This document shows, piece after piece, positions 1 through 8,211 of a stretch of DNA of 11,153 nt. Origin of the DNA: an uncultured Actinomycetes bacterium (GTDB taxonomy: Bacteria > Actinomycetota > Thermoleophilia > Solirubrobacterales > 70-9). The notes under the pieces were generated by a model that searched no databases, was not told the DNA's origin, and saw only the letters and a list, made by a program, of their open reading frames with translations. Numbering within the stretch: the stretch's first letter is position 1; each line of letters begins with the position of its first letter. Where the stretch lies: NCBI GenBank assembly GCA_946479725.1, contig CAMLHB010000065.1:1-11153 (forward strand). The letters run 5' to 3'. Made by a program: the position numbers and the translations under genes.

Positions 1-1748
<1,748 letters not shown>

Positions 1749-1755
1749 ACAGCGC

Positions 1756-1779
1756 GCCCTGCTTCGCGAGGCGCAGGGC
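1756..1779 (+). terminator. Hairpin after clpB, possible terminator
   Basis: A perfect 7-bp inverted repeat, GCCCTGC (1756-1762) and GCAGGGC (1773-1779), with a 10-nt loop begins 8 nt after the clpB stop codon. There is no clear T tract after it (TACTGCATTTC). It is a plausible weak or factor-assisted terminator rather than a textbook intrinsic one. Confidence 0.45.
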
Positions 1780-1844
1780 TACTGCATTTCGGGGCTCATC
1801 TTTGCGGCGTTTCCTGCCGAAACAAGAACCTCATACAGGTGCTC

Positions 1845-1850
1845 TTTAAT
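1845..1850 (+). promoter_or_regulatory. Candidate -10 box upstream of the envelope gene pair
   Basis: The clpB-downstream gap (1780-1894) is clearly more AT-rich than its surroundings. It contains TTTAAT at 1845-1850, a 5/6 match to the sigma-70 -10 consensus. No good -35 hexamer sits 16-18 nt upstream. Transcription would start near 1857, ahead of both possible starts of the next gene. This is only a suggestion from composition and one hexamer. Confidence 0.2.
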
Positions 1851-1894
1851 TGAGGCAGCCACCTTAGGCTTTGGGAGAGCATCAGCAAGACCAG

Positions 1895-2743
1895 ATGAGC
1901 GACGACCAGACCCCGATCAACGCGCGCCCGAAGGGGCGCCGGGCGGAGGCCCTCGAGGACCTCTCGCTGTCCCTGCGCGACAACCTGCTCTGGCGGGGCG
2001 AGGACTACCTCCGCAGCCTCGGCGAGGTCGGCCGGGCGATCGTCGCCGGCGGCGCCGTGGTGGTGGCGCTCACCGTCGGCATCGGCGGCTACGCGCTCGC
2101 CTCCTCCGGTGGCGACTCGGCGCCGGCGTCGACGGTCGCCGTGAAGAGCGCTCCGGCGCCGCAGCCCGAACCGGTCGAAGCCGCGCCGACGCCAAAGCCG
2201 GACCCGACCCTGCAGGGAGCGACCCCCGTTTTCAAGGCCCCGGCCGGCGAAGGCTCGGCGGAAGCGGGCGGCTCGAAGGCCCCCGCTGACGAAACCGGCT
2301 CCGCGGTCAGCACGGCCAACACCGGCAACCCGGCCACCGACATCTTCTCCACCAAGGCCCCGGCCCAGCCCGCCGCCACCGCCTCGGGCGCCGCCAGCGT
2401 CGAGGGGCCGCCCGCCGGCCCGGCGGCGATCGCGGTCGCCCGCAAGTTCGCCGACGCCTTCGTCGTCTACGAGACCGGCGCCGAAAAGAGCGCGGTCCGC
2501 AGGGCCTTCAAGGCGACCGCCTCGCCGGCGGTGACCAAGGCGCTGCTGCAGCGGCCGCCGCGCCAGCCGGCAGGGGTGAAGGTGCCGAAGGCGAAGGTCC
2601 TCAACGTCGTCGCCGCTCCCTCCCACGATCGCCTCTACCCGGTCAGCGTCTCGCTGCTGCGGGTTGGCGCCACCAGCGAGCTGCGCCTGGAAATGGAACA
2701 GCTGAAGAACAAGCAGTGGCGAGTCGTCAACGTCCTCGGCTGA
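1895..2743 (+). CDS. Single-pass membrane protein with Pro/Ala linker and NTF2-like C-terminal domain
   Basis: A 282-aa protein of unknown function. Residues 1-47 are charged and cytoplasmic-like. One transmembrane helix at about 48-70 (AIVAGGAVVVALTVGIGGYA) is followed by a low-complexity Ala/Pro/Gly/Ser linker (about 71-175). A compact alpha+beta domain at about 178-282 (AVARKFADAFVVYETG at its start, WRVVNVLG at its end) resembles the NTF2-like periplasmic domain of VirB8/TcpC-type conjugation proteins. The resemblance is in architecture and length; I cannot show homology. I chose the ATG at 1895. An in-frame TTG at 1871 would add 8 residues, and neither start has a convincing ribosome binding site. 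Its stop overlaps the next start (TGATG), so the two genes are probably translationally coupled. This suggests a membrane-anchored partner for the secreted wall hydrolase. Confidence 0.8.
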   Translation: MSDDQTPINARPKGRRAEALEDLSLSLRDNLLWRGEDYLRSLGEVGRAIVAGGAVVVALTVGIGGYALASSGGDSAPASTVAVKSAPAPQPEPVEAAPTPKPDPTLQGATPVFKAPAGEGSAEAGGSKAPADETGSAVSTANTGNPATDIFSTKAPAQPAATASGAASVEGPPAGPAAIAVARKFADAFVVYETGAEKSAVRRAFKATASPAVTKALLQRPPRQPAGVKVPKAKVLNVVAAPSHDRLYPVSVSLLRVGATSELRLEMEQLKNKQWRVVNVLG

Positions 2744-4410
2744 TGGATCACGCGCGCAAGATCAGGGCGGTGATGGCGACCGCGGCGGCGACCGCGGCGC
2801 TGGCGGTGCCGATCGCCGTCGCCCGGGCCGAGGGTGCTGCCCCAGCCAGCGGGTTGGTGCCGGGCTCGGCGCTCGAAGCCTCGGCGGCGGCACCGGAAGC
2901 CCACCAGCCCGCCGACGAAGCGCCGCTGAAGCAGAACGAAACCCTGGTGCCGCCGCCGGCCCCGGCGACGGAAGACCCGGCACCCAACGGCGGCGTCGGT
3001 GCCGGCGAAGGCGGGGTCGAAGCCGAAGCCCCCGAAGCGGAAACCGAAACGACCTCCCCGGCCGGCGCCACCATCGCCCCCGGCCCCGGCGTCTTCACGA
3101 TCCCCTCGCTGCCCAGCTCCAGCTGCGCGATCAGCGGCGTGCCGCCGGTCCTGATCCCGATCTACCACCGCGCTTCCGAGCAGTACGCGCTGGGGCCGCA
3201 AGGCCCGGCCGTCCTGGCGGGGATCAACGCGGTCGAGACCGCATTCGGCACCAACCTCGGTCCCTCCTCCGCCGGCGCCGTCGGCTGGATGCAGTTCATG
3301 CCGGAAACCTGGGCGATGTACGGGGTCGACGCCAACGGCGACGGGGTCGCGGACCCGAACAACCCCGAAGACGCGATCTACGCCGCCGCCCGCTACCTCA
3401 GCGCCGCCGGCATGCCGGCCGACGTCTGGGGGGCGATCTTCGCCTACAACCACGCCGACTGGTACGTCGAAGAGGTGCTGCAGAACGCCGGCTGCTACGC
3501 CGACGAAGTCGGCGGCAACTACCAGACGCTGACCCTGACGCCGCAGCTCCAGGTCTTCAAGTGCACGCCGGCCGACGACTGGAAGAAGCAGATTCCCGAC
3601 GAATACATGGGCGCCTTCGAGGCCGCCGCCGGCCGCTACGAACTCGGCAAGCGCGGCGTCTGGACGCTGGCGGCGATCGCCCGCCTGGAGTCGAACTTCG
3701 GCCGCGGCATGAACCCGAAGCAGCTACGCACCTACGGGCCGCTCGGCCTCGACAAGATGGAGTGGAGCCACTACGGGGTCGACGGCAACGAAGACGGCCG
3801 CATCCGCCACGGCGACATCGCCGACTCGGCGGCGACCCTGGCCCGCCTGATGTGGTCCCGCGGCGGCATCGAGCCCGGCGTCTTCACCCACAACCAGGCC
3901 GCCTGGTACGTCGACGCCGTCACCGCCGAGGCCGAACAGCTGGAAGGCAAGTGCATCGTCTCCAGCAAAGAATGGACGCTGATCCTCCCCGGCGACGTCG
4001 CCGCCCAAATCAACTGGCCGAACCTCACCCTCTCCGACTCCCTCGAGCTGCACGACCTCCAGGCCGGCCTGCTTGACCAGCGCGTCGTCGGCCTCCTGGC
4101 GCTGATGACGAAGACGCACCAGATCACGATCTCCGCCCTGCGCTCCGACCACTCCGAAATGACCGCCTCGGGCAACGTCTCCAACCACTTCTACGGCCGC
4201 GCCATGGACATCGCCTCGGTCGACGGCGTCTCCTGCACCGACACCTCGCCGACCGCCCCCTGCGCGGAGCTCGGCTACGCCCTCGCCCAGCTGCCGCCGC
4301 CGCTCCACCCCACGGAGCTCATCTACTGCTTCGATCTCGACGGCCCCGGCCCGGCGTTCGCGCTGCCGGACCACTGCGACCACATCCACGCCGGCTACTA
4401 CGCGTACTGA
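2743..4410 (+). CDS. Secreted peptidoglycan hydrolase: tandem lytic-transglycosylase-like domains plus M15-like peptidase domain
   Basis: A 555-aa protein predicted to cut cell-wall glycan and peptide. An N-terminal signal peptide (about 1-29, ending AVARA) is followed by a Pro/Ala/Glu-rich linker to about residue 115. Transglycosylase-like domain 1 (about 130-235) has candidate catalytic E165 in AVETAFGTN, the motif GWMQFMPETW at 181-190, an Asp/Asn-rich loop DANGDGVAD (196-204) and AYNHADWYV. Domain 2 (about 295-385) repeats this layout with E316 in RLESNFG, loop DGNEDGR and HNQAAWYV, but GWMQFMP is replaced by GPLGLDKMEW. The C-terminal domain (about 455-555) has SNHFYGRAMD (H482, D489) and DHIH (H547, H549), the zinc-ligand pattern of M15-type peptidases. 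Several cysteines suggest disulfides outside the cell. The ATG in TGATG, in frame and followed by the signal peptide, is preferred over an upstream in-frame GTG at 2716. The exact bond specificity is not known. Confidence 0.88.
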   Translation: MDHARKIRAVMATAAATAALAVPIAVARAEGAAPASGLVPGSALEASAAAPEAHQPADEAPLKQNETLVPPPAPATEDPAPNGGVGAGEGGVEAEAPEAETETTSPAGATIAPGPGVFTIPSLPSSSCAISGVPPVLIPIYHRASEQYALGPQGPAVLAGINAVETAFGTNLGPSSAGAVGWMQFMPETWAMYGVDANGDGVADPNNPEDAIYAAARYLSAAGMPADVWGAIFAYNHADWYVEEVLQNAGCYADEVGGNYQTLTLTPQLQVFKCTPADDWKKQIPDEYMGAFEAAAGRYELGKRGVWTLAAIARLESNFGRGMNPKQLRTYGPLGLDKMEWSHYGVDGNEDGRIRHGDIADSAATLARLMWSRGGIEPGVFTHNQAAWYVDAVTAEAEQLEGKCIVSSKEWTLILPGDVAAQINWPNLTLSDSLELHDLQAGLLDQRVVGLLALMTKTHQITISALRSDHSEMTASGNVSNHFYGRAMDIASVDGVSCTDTSPTAPCAELGYALAQLPPPLHPTELIYCFDLDGPGPAFALPDHCDHIHAGYYAY

Positions 4411-4429
4411 CGGTTGGTTGAGAGGGGTC

Positions 4430-4534
4430 GGGTGGGGGTCGCTGGGAGCACCTCCGCCGAGTGAAGCGTGATCGGGCTAGCGCCTCAAGCGCTGCTGGCT
4501 CGGCTCCATGCTGAGTACCCCGCGACCCCCACCC
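4430..4534 (+). other. Long imperfect hairpin, possible structured RNA or terminator
   Basis: GGGTGGGGGTCGC (4430-4442) is perfectly complementary to GCGACCCCCACCC (4522-4534). Nested inside are AGCA/TGCT (4447-4450 with 4509-4512), GCCGAG/CTCGGC (4456-4461 with 4499-4504) and a small apical hairpin AGCGC-CTCAA-GCGCT (4479-4493). Together they would make a rod-like hairpin of about 105 nt starting 19 nt after the stop codon of the wall hydrolase gene. No T tract follows. It does not match signal recognition particle RNA, tRNA or any riboswitch I know. It could be a terminator-like 3' structure, a small RNA or a DNA cruciform. Confidence 0.5.
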
Positions 4535-4576
4535 ACCGCCGTTTGCCCCGTGTCGGGCCTCGCCCCCCGCGCCCCG

Positions 4577-4616
4577 CCCCCCCCCCCCCCCCCTCACCCC
4601 CCCCCCCCCCCCCCCC
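4577..4616. repeat. Poly-C tract (C17-TCA-C20)
   Basis: Seventeen C residues (4577-4593), TCA, then twenty C residues (4597-4616). Upstream sequence becomes progressively C-rich from about 4545. No other homopolymer in the window comes close. The complementary G tracts could form quadruplexes, but poly-G is also a known Illumina two-colour artefact, so this join may be unreliable. No gene is credible across it: translation would give runs of proline or glycine. Confidence 0.95.
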
Positions 4617-4669
4617 ACCCCTCCTTCCGCAACGGCGAGAGCTGACGCGTGTAGGCCTTTGTTCTTCAG

Positions 4670-4711
4670 TTGACTTAGCCGCGGGGCGCTTTAGTGAACC
4701 TATGGTTGACA
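4670..4711 (+). promoter_or_regulatory. Promoter-like elements upstream of the purine operon
   Basis: TTGACT (4670-4675) lies 16 nt before TAGTGA (4692-4697), giving a good -35 with a poor -10. A perfect -35 consensus, TTGACA, follows at 4706-4711, but the positions 17-18 nt downstream (CCAATC) are a weak -10. The stretch 4650-4712 is less GC-rich than its surroundings. One of these is probably the operon promoter; I cannot tell which. Confidence 0.35.
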
Positions 4712-4772
4712 AAGTCGCCCCGCCCCAGCCAATCCGAGGTGGCTGGGAACTCACCCGCCTATGAAGCAGTAC

Positions 4773-4793
4773 GGTTGAGCTGGAGGCTCGACC
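4773..4793 (+). promoter_or_regulatory. Leader hairpin before the GYD/purDEB operon
   Basis: GGTTGAGC (4773-4780) pairs with GCTCGACC (4786-4793), 8 bp with one T-G wobble, closing a 5-nt loop TGGAG. AGT (4768-4770) and ACT (4794-4796) can extend the stem past a 2-nt bulge. It ends about 9 nt before the ribosome binding site of the first gene, so it could affect translation or attenuation. There is no T tract, and no match to the purine or ZTP riboswitches. Confidence 0.4.
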
Positions 4794-4802
4794 ACTGATC
4801 TG

Positions 4803-4809
4803 AAGGGGG
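4803..4809 (+). promoter_or_regulatory. Ribosome binding site of the GYD gene
   Basis: AAGGGGG at 4803-4809 ends 5 nt before the ATG at 4815 and is the clearest Shine-Dalgarno in this part of the window. It fixes the start of the first gene of the operon. Confidence 0.75.
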
Positions 4810-4814
4810 CGGAG

Positions 4815-5096
4815 ATGCCGACTTACGTGATGCTGACGAACTTGACCGCCGAGGGGGTGCGGACCCTCAAGAACAATCCCGGACGGGTTGCCGAGGTGAA
4901 CCGCGAGGTCGAACAGCTCGGGGCGAAGGTCATCGCCCAGTACGCGACGTTGGGGCAGTACGACTTCGTCACCGTGGTCGAGGCGCCTGACGAGAAGGCG
5001 ATGGCGAAGGTCTCCGTCGAGCTGGGCTCGCGGGGGACGATGACGAGCCAGACCTTGGCGGCGATGCCGGCCGAGGACCTGTCGGGCTCGCTGTAG
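4815..5096 (+). CDS. GYD domain-containing protein
   Basis: A 93-aa protein covering a whole GYD domain, a small alpha/beta family of uncharacterised function resembling dimeric ferredoxin-like folds. The start [11 protein letters not shown] and the diagnostic GQYD at residues 47-50, followed by [10 protein letters not shown], match the family pattern, as does the end near [15 protein letters not shown]. Length is normal. The ATG is supported by a strong ribosome binding site. The stop lies only 5 nt before the purD start, and purD has no good binding site of its own, so the two are probably translated as a coupled unit. It leads the purine operon but is not PurS, despite the similar size. 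Its role is unknown; a ligand-binding or regulatory function linked to purine synthesis is a guess from position. Confidence 0.9.
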   Translation: MPTYVMLTNLTAEGVRTLKNNPGRVAEVNREVEQLGAKVIAQYATLGQYDFVTVVEAPDEKAMAKVSVELGSRGTMTSQTLAAMPAEDLSGSL

Positions 5097-5101
5097 CCGC
5101 C

Positions 5102-6376
5102 TTGAAGGTCCTTGTCGTAGGCGGAGGCGGTCGCGAGCACGCGATCGTGCGGGCGCTGCGGCGCTCGCCGCAGGTCACCGACGTCCTCTGCGCGCCCGGT
5201 AACGCGGGGATCGCCGCCGACGCCGGGTGCCTGCCGGACGTCGCTGTCGACGACGCCGCGGCGATCGTCGCTGCGGCGAAGGAGAACGGTGTCGATTTGG
5301 CGGTGATCGGTCCCGAGGCTGGGCTCGTCGCGGGAGCGGTGGATGCACTGGAGGGCTCGGGTATTCCCGCCTTCGGCCCGCTGCGGGAGGCGGCCGCGCT
5401 GGAGGGGTCCAAGGCGTTCGCCAAGGAGCTGATGGAGGAGGCGGGGGTGCCGACCGCCGCGCACGTGCTGCTGCGCAGCCGCGAGGAGGCGCTGGAGCAA
5501 CTCGCCCGCTGCTCCTACCCGACCGTGCTCAAGGCCGACGGGCTCGCCGCGGGCAAGGGCGTGATCATCTGCCAGGACGAGGGCGAGGCCCGCGCCGCCG
5601 TCGACGTCTTCTTCACCGAGCAGCGCTTCGGTTCGACGACGGTCGTGCTCGAGGACTTCCTCGAGGGCGAGGAGCTCTCGCTGCTGGCGCTCTGCGACGG
5701 CGAGAACGTCGTCCCGCTCGCCCCGGCCCAGGACTACAAGCGGATCTTCGACGGCGACCGCGGACCCAACACCGGCGGCATGGGCAGCTACTCCCCCGTC
5801 CCCGGCTTCGGCGCCGCCGAGGTCGAGGAGATCGTCGAGAAGGTGCACCGGCCGGTGGTCGCGACGATGGCCGCCCGCGGCATCCCCTTCCACGGCGTCC
5901 TCTACGCCGGGCTGATGATCGGGCCCGAGGGACCGCAGGTGCTCGAGTTCAACGCCCGCTTCGGCGATCCCGAGACCCAGGCGGTGCTGCCGCGGCTGCG
6001 CTCCGACCTCGCTCAGCTCTTCCTCGCTTCCCGCGAGCCCGGCGGCCTCGCCGGCGTCAGCGCCGAGTTCGGCGACGACTGGGCGGTCACCGTCGTCCTC
6101 GCCTCGGCCGGCTATCCGGAGTCCTCCTCGAAGGGCGACGTGATCAGCGGGCTCGGTGAGGCGGCCGAGGTTGCCGAGGTGACCCACGCGGGTACGGCGG
6201 AGCGCGATGGCGAGATCGTCACCGCCGGCGGGCGGGTGCTGAACGTGACCGGGCTGGGTAGCAGTCCCGCCGAGGCGCGCGATCGTGCATACGATGCCGC
6301 CGGCCGGATCTCCTTCGAGGGAATGCAGATCCGCACCGATATCGCCGCCCGCGCCGTCGAGCGCGTCCCCAGCTAA
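5102..6376 (+). CDS. purD: Phosphoribosylamine-glycine ligase (GAR synthetase)
   Basis: PurD joins phosphoribosylamine and glycine using ATP to give glycinamide ribonucleotide, the second step of de novo purine synthesis, in the cytoplasm. The 424-aa length is normal. Visible family motifs are the N-terminal GGGGREHA (7-14), GPEAGLVAG (70-78), [11 protein letters not shown] (101-111), the ATP-grasp segment [12 protein letters not shown] (143-154), [10 protein letters not shown] (184-193), [19 protein letters not shown] (211-229) and the signature RFGDPETQ (286-293). The start is the TTG at 5102. It places the glycine-rich loop at the usual distance from the N-terminus ([10 protein letters not shown]), and no ATG lies nearby. 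It sits 5 nt after the GYD stop, with no own ribosome binding site, and 30 nt before purE. All key regions look intact. Confidence 0.97.
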   Translation: MKVLVVGGGGREHAIVRALRRSPQVTDVLCAPGNAGIAADAGCLPDVAVDDAAAIVAAAKENGVDLAVIGPEAGLVAGAVDALEGSGIPAFGPLREAAALEGSKAFAKELMEEAGVPTAAHVLLRSREEALEQLARCSYPTVLKADGLAAGKGVIICQDEGEARAAVDVFFTEQRFGSTTVVLEDFLEGEELSLLALCDGENVVPLAPAQDYKRIFDGDRGPNTGGMGSYSPVPGFGAAEVEEIVEKVHRPVVATMAARGIPFHGVLYAGLMIGPEGPQVLEFNARFGDPETQAVLPRLRSDLAQLFLASREPGGLAGVSAEFGDDWAVTVVLASAGYPESSSKGDVISGLGEAAEVAEVTHAGTAERDGEIVTAGGRVLNVTGLGSSPAEARDRAYDAAGRISFEGMQIRTDIAARAVERVPS

Positions 6377-6396
6377 TTCAGGTCACCAACACAATC

Positions 6397-6402
6397 AAGG
6401 AG
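6397..6402 (+). promoter_or_regulatory. Ribosome binding site of purE
   Basis: AAGGAG at 6397-6402 lies 4 nt before the ATG at 6407. It decides the start: it supports a PurE with a long N-terminal extension over the internal ATG at 6494, which has no comparable site. Confidence 0.8.
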
Positions 6403-6406
6403 TGAG

Positions 6407-6931
6407 ATGAGCGAGATCTCAGAGGAGCCGCAGCCGACCGGGACCGCAACGCCCGCAGGGGGCGGCCCTGCCGATCCCACCGAGACGGCGACGATGGCCA
6501 CCGTCGAGGAAGCCTTCACCGAAATCGAAGTCGACGAGCCTCACGTCGGGATCATCATGGGCTCGAAGAACGACAAGCCGAAGATGGAACCGGCCGGCAA
6601 AGCCCTCGAGGAAGCTGGCATCCGCTACGAGGTGCGGGTAATGAGCGCCCACCGCGACCCCGAGATGGTCCGCGAGTACTGCCAGAACGCCCGCATGCGG
6701 GGCCTGAAGGTGATCATCGCCGGGGCCGGGATGTCGGCGGCGCTGCCGGGAGTGGCCGCGGCCCACACCGACCTGCCGGTGATCGGCGTGCCGATCCTCG
6801 GCAAGAGCCTCGGCGGGCTCGACGCGCTGCTCTCCGCCGTGCAGATGCCGCCGGGGATCCCGGTTGCCTGCGTCGCGATCGACGGGGCGAAAAACGCCGG
6901 CGTCCTCGCCGGGCGGATAATCAACGCGTGA
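6407..6931 (+). CDS. purE: 5-(carboxyamino)imidazole ribonucleotide mutase / AIR carboxylase family PurE, variant
   Basis: PurE supplies the carboxyl group of CAIR in purine synthesis, either from N5-CAIR made by PurK (class I) or directly from AIR and CO2 (class II). The 174-aa protein has about 46 extra N-terminal residues rich in Pro, Thr, Glu and Gly before the core (HVGIIMGS at 46-53). The core has SAHRDP (80-85), IIAGAGMSAALPG (103-115), VIGVPI, GGLDALLSAVQMP and NAGVLAG. E. coli PurE reads GSKSD, SAHRTP and GAAHLPG; here these are GSKND, SAHRDP and MSAALPG. So a phosphate-loop Ser, the Thr after the active-site HisArg, and the His before LPG are all changed. The fold and several catalytic-region residues remain, so it is a variant, not a wreck. 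No purK is in the window. The stop overlaps the purB start by 4 nt. Confidence 0.93.
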   Translation: MSEISEEPQPTGTATPAGGGPADPTETATMATVEEAFTEIEVDEPHVGIIMGSKNDKPKMEPAGKALEEAGIRYEVRVMSAHRDPEMVREYCQNARMRGLKVIIAGAGMSAALPGVAAAHTDLPVIGVPILGKSLGGLDALLSAVQMPPGIPVACVAIDGAKNAGVLAGRIINA

Positions 6932-8211
6932 TCCCCCGCTACACCCGCGCCGAGATCGGCGCGGTCTGGACCCCGCAGGCGAAGCTCGAGACCTGGCTCG
7001 AGGTCGAGCTGGCGGCGACCGAGGCCTGGGCGGCCGAGGGAGTCGTGCCGGCGGAGGCGGCGCGCGAGGCGCGCGGGCGGGCGGCCTTCACGGTCGAGGC
7101 GGTCGACGAGCGCGAGAAGGTGACCGACCACGACGTCGCCGCCTTCGTCGACGTCGTCGCCGCCTCGGTGGGGGAGCACGGGCGCTGGATCCACTATGGC
7201 CTCACCTCCTCCGACGTCCTCGACACGGCGCTCGCCCTGCAGCTGCAGGCGGCCGGCGAGATCGTCCTCGCCAGCGCCCGCTCCTACCGCGACGCCCTGG
7301 TCGAGCGGGCGCTCGAGCACCGCGACACGCTCTGCGTCGGCCGCACCCACGGCGTCCACGCCGAGCCGACCACCTTCGGGCTGCGACTCGCCGGCTTCGC
7401 CTTCGAGGCCGACCGCAACGTCAAGCGGCTCGAGGAGGCCTTCGCACAGCTGCGCTTCGGCAAGCTCTCCGGCGCCGTCGGCACCTACGCCTCGGTGCCG
7501 CCGGCGGTCGAGGCGCGGGTGATGGAGAAGCTGGGGCTGGAGCGCGAGGACGTCGCCACCCAGGTGATCCCGCGCGACCGCCACGCCGCCCTGCTGGCGG
7601 CGATCGCGGTCGCCGGCGCCGGCCTCGAGCGCTTCGCGACCGAGGTGCGGAACCTGCAGAAAACCGAGGTGCGCGAGGTCGAAGAGCCGTTCGCCGCCGG
7701 CCAGAAGGGCTCCTCGGCGATGCCGCACAAGCGCAACCCGATCCGCACCGAGCGGATCACCGGCCTTGCCCGCGTGCTGCGCGGCTACTCGCAGGCGGGG
7801 ATCGAGAACGTCGCCCTCTGGCACGAGCGCGACATCTCCCACTCCGGCGCCGAGCGGGTGATCCTCCCCGACGCGACGATCGCCCTCGACTACATGCAGG
7901 CGCTGGCGAGCGGCGTCGCCTCCGGGATGAAGGTCAACGCCGAGCGGATGCGGGAGAACCTCGGCCTCACCTACGGCGCCCTGTTCAGCCAGCGCGCCCT
8001 CACCGCCCTGGTCGAGTCCGGGATGACCCGCGACGACGCCTACCGCGTCGTCCAGGAGAACGCCCAGCGTGCCTGGGACACCCGCACCGAGTTCCGCGAC
8101 CTCCTCGCCGAGGCGGCGCCCGACCTCGACCTCGACAAGGTCTTCGACTACGACGCGTACCTCACCCACCTGCCCGAGATCTTCGAGCGGCTGGAAGCGC
8201 TGCAGTCCTGA
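6928..8211 (+). CDS. purB: Adenylosuccinate lyase
   Basis: PurB removes fumarate from SAICAR, giving AICAR, and from adenylosuccinate, giving AMP. It is a cytoplasmic homotetramer of the fumarase/aspartase superfamily. The 427-aa length fits the short, B. subtilis-like type. Signature regions are IHYGLTSSDVLDT (His at 89), GRTHGVHAEPTTFG with H141 as the conserved active-site histidine, and the flexible loop SSAMPHKRNP at 262-271 with the catalytic serine; WHERDISHS follows. The start is a GTG inside the purE stop region (GTGA, 4-nt overlap), and the product opens MIPRYTRAEIGAVWTP as is normal for the family. It is the last gene of the uninterrupted purine operon. Its TGA directly abuts the stop codon of the minus-strand PIN toxin gene, leaving no room for a separate terminator. 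Confidence 0.97.
   Translation: MIPRYTRAEIGAVWTPQAKLETWLEVELAATEAWAAEGVVPAEAAREARGRAAFTVEAVDEREKVTDHDVAAFVDVVAASVGEHGRWIHYGLTSSDVLDTALALQLQAAGEIVLASARSYRDALVERALEHRDTLCVGRTHGVHAEPTTFGLRLAGFAFEADRNVKRLEEAFAQLRFGKLSGAVGTYASVPPAVEARVMEKLGLEREDVATQVIPRDRHAALLAAIAVAGAGLERFATEVRNLQKTEVREVEEPFAAGQKGSSAMPHKRNPIRTERITGLARVLRGYSQAGIENVALWHERDISHSGAERVILPDATIALDYMQALASGVASGMKVNAERMRENLGLTYGALFSQRALTALVESGMTRDDAYRVVQENAQRAWDTRTEFRDLLAEAAPDLDLDKVFDYDAYLTHLPEIFERLEALQS

Noticed and set aside
2716..2742. Upstream GTG start for the wall hydrolase
   Set aside because: It would lengthen the overlap with the preceding gene and place charged residues before the signal peptide; the ATG in TGATG fits coupling better.
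4430..4534. Signal recognition particle RNA (size and rod shape similar)
   Set aside because: The conserved apical tetraloop and internal-loop sequence of SRP RNA (GGAAGCAGCC-like) is absent.
4468..4764. 98-codon frame across the poly-C tract
   Set aside because: It would encode long proline runs, has no binding site and overlaps a structured, possibly artefactual region; the opposite strand gives glycine runs.
4640..4814. Purine or ZTP riboswitch ahead of purD
   Set aside because: Neither the purine aptamer core nor the conserved ZTP motif sequence can be found in the leader.
4815..5096. PurS
   Set aside because: Similar size and operon position, but the GQYD motif and family start identify a GYD protein; no PurS motif or purQ/purL neighbours are present.
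4823..6187. 454-codon minus-strand open frame
   Set aside because: It lies antisense to the GYD gene and purD; its product is Gly/Arg/Ala/His-rich with no recognisable motif, as expected from the reverse of a high-GC gene.
6625..8169. 514-codon minus-strand open frame
   Set aside because: Antisense to purE and purB, which are certain; the translation is low-complexity Gly/Val/Asp/Arg text with no domain.
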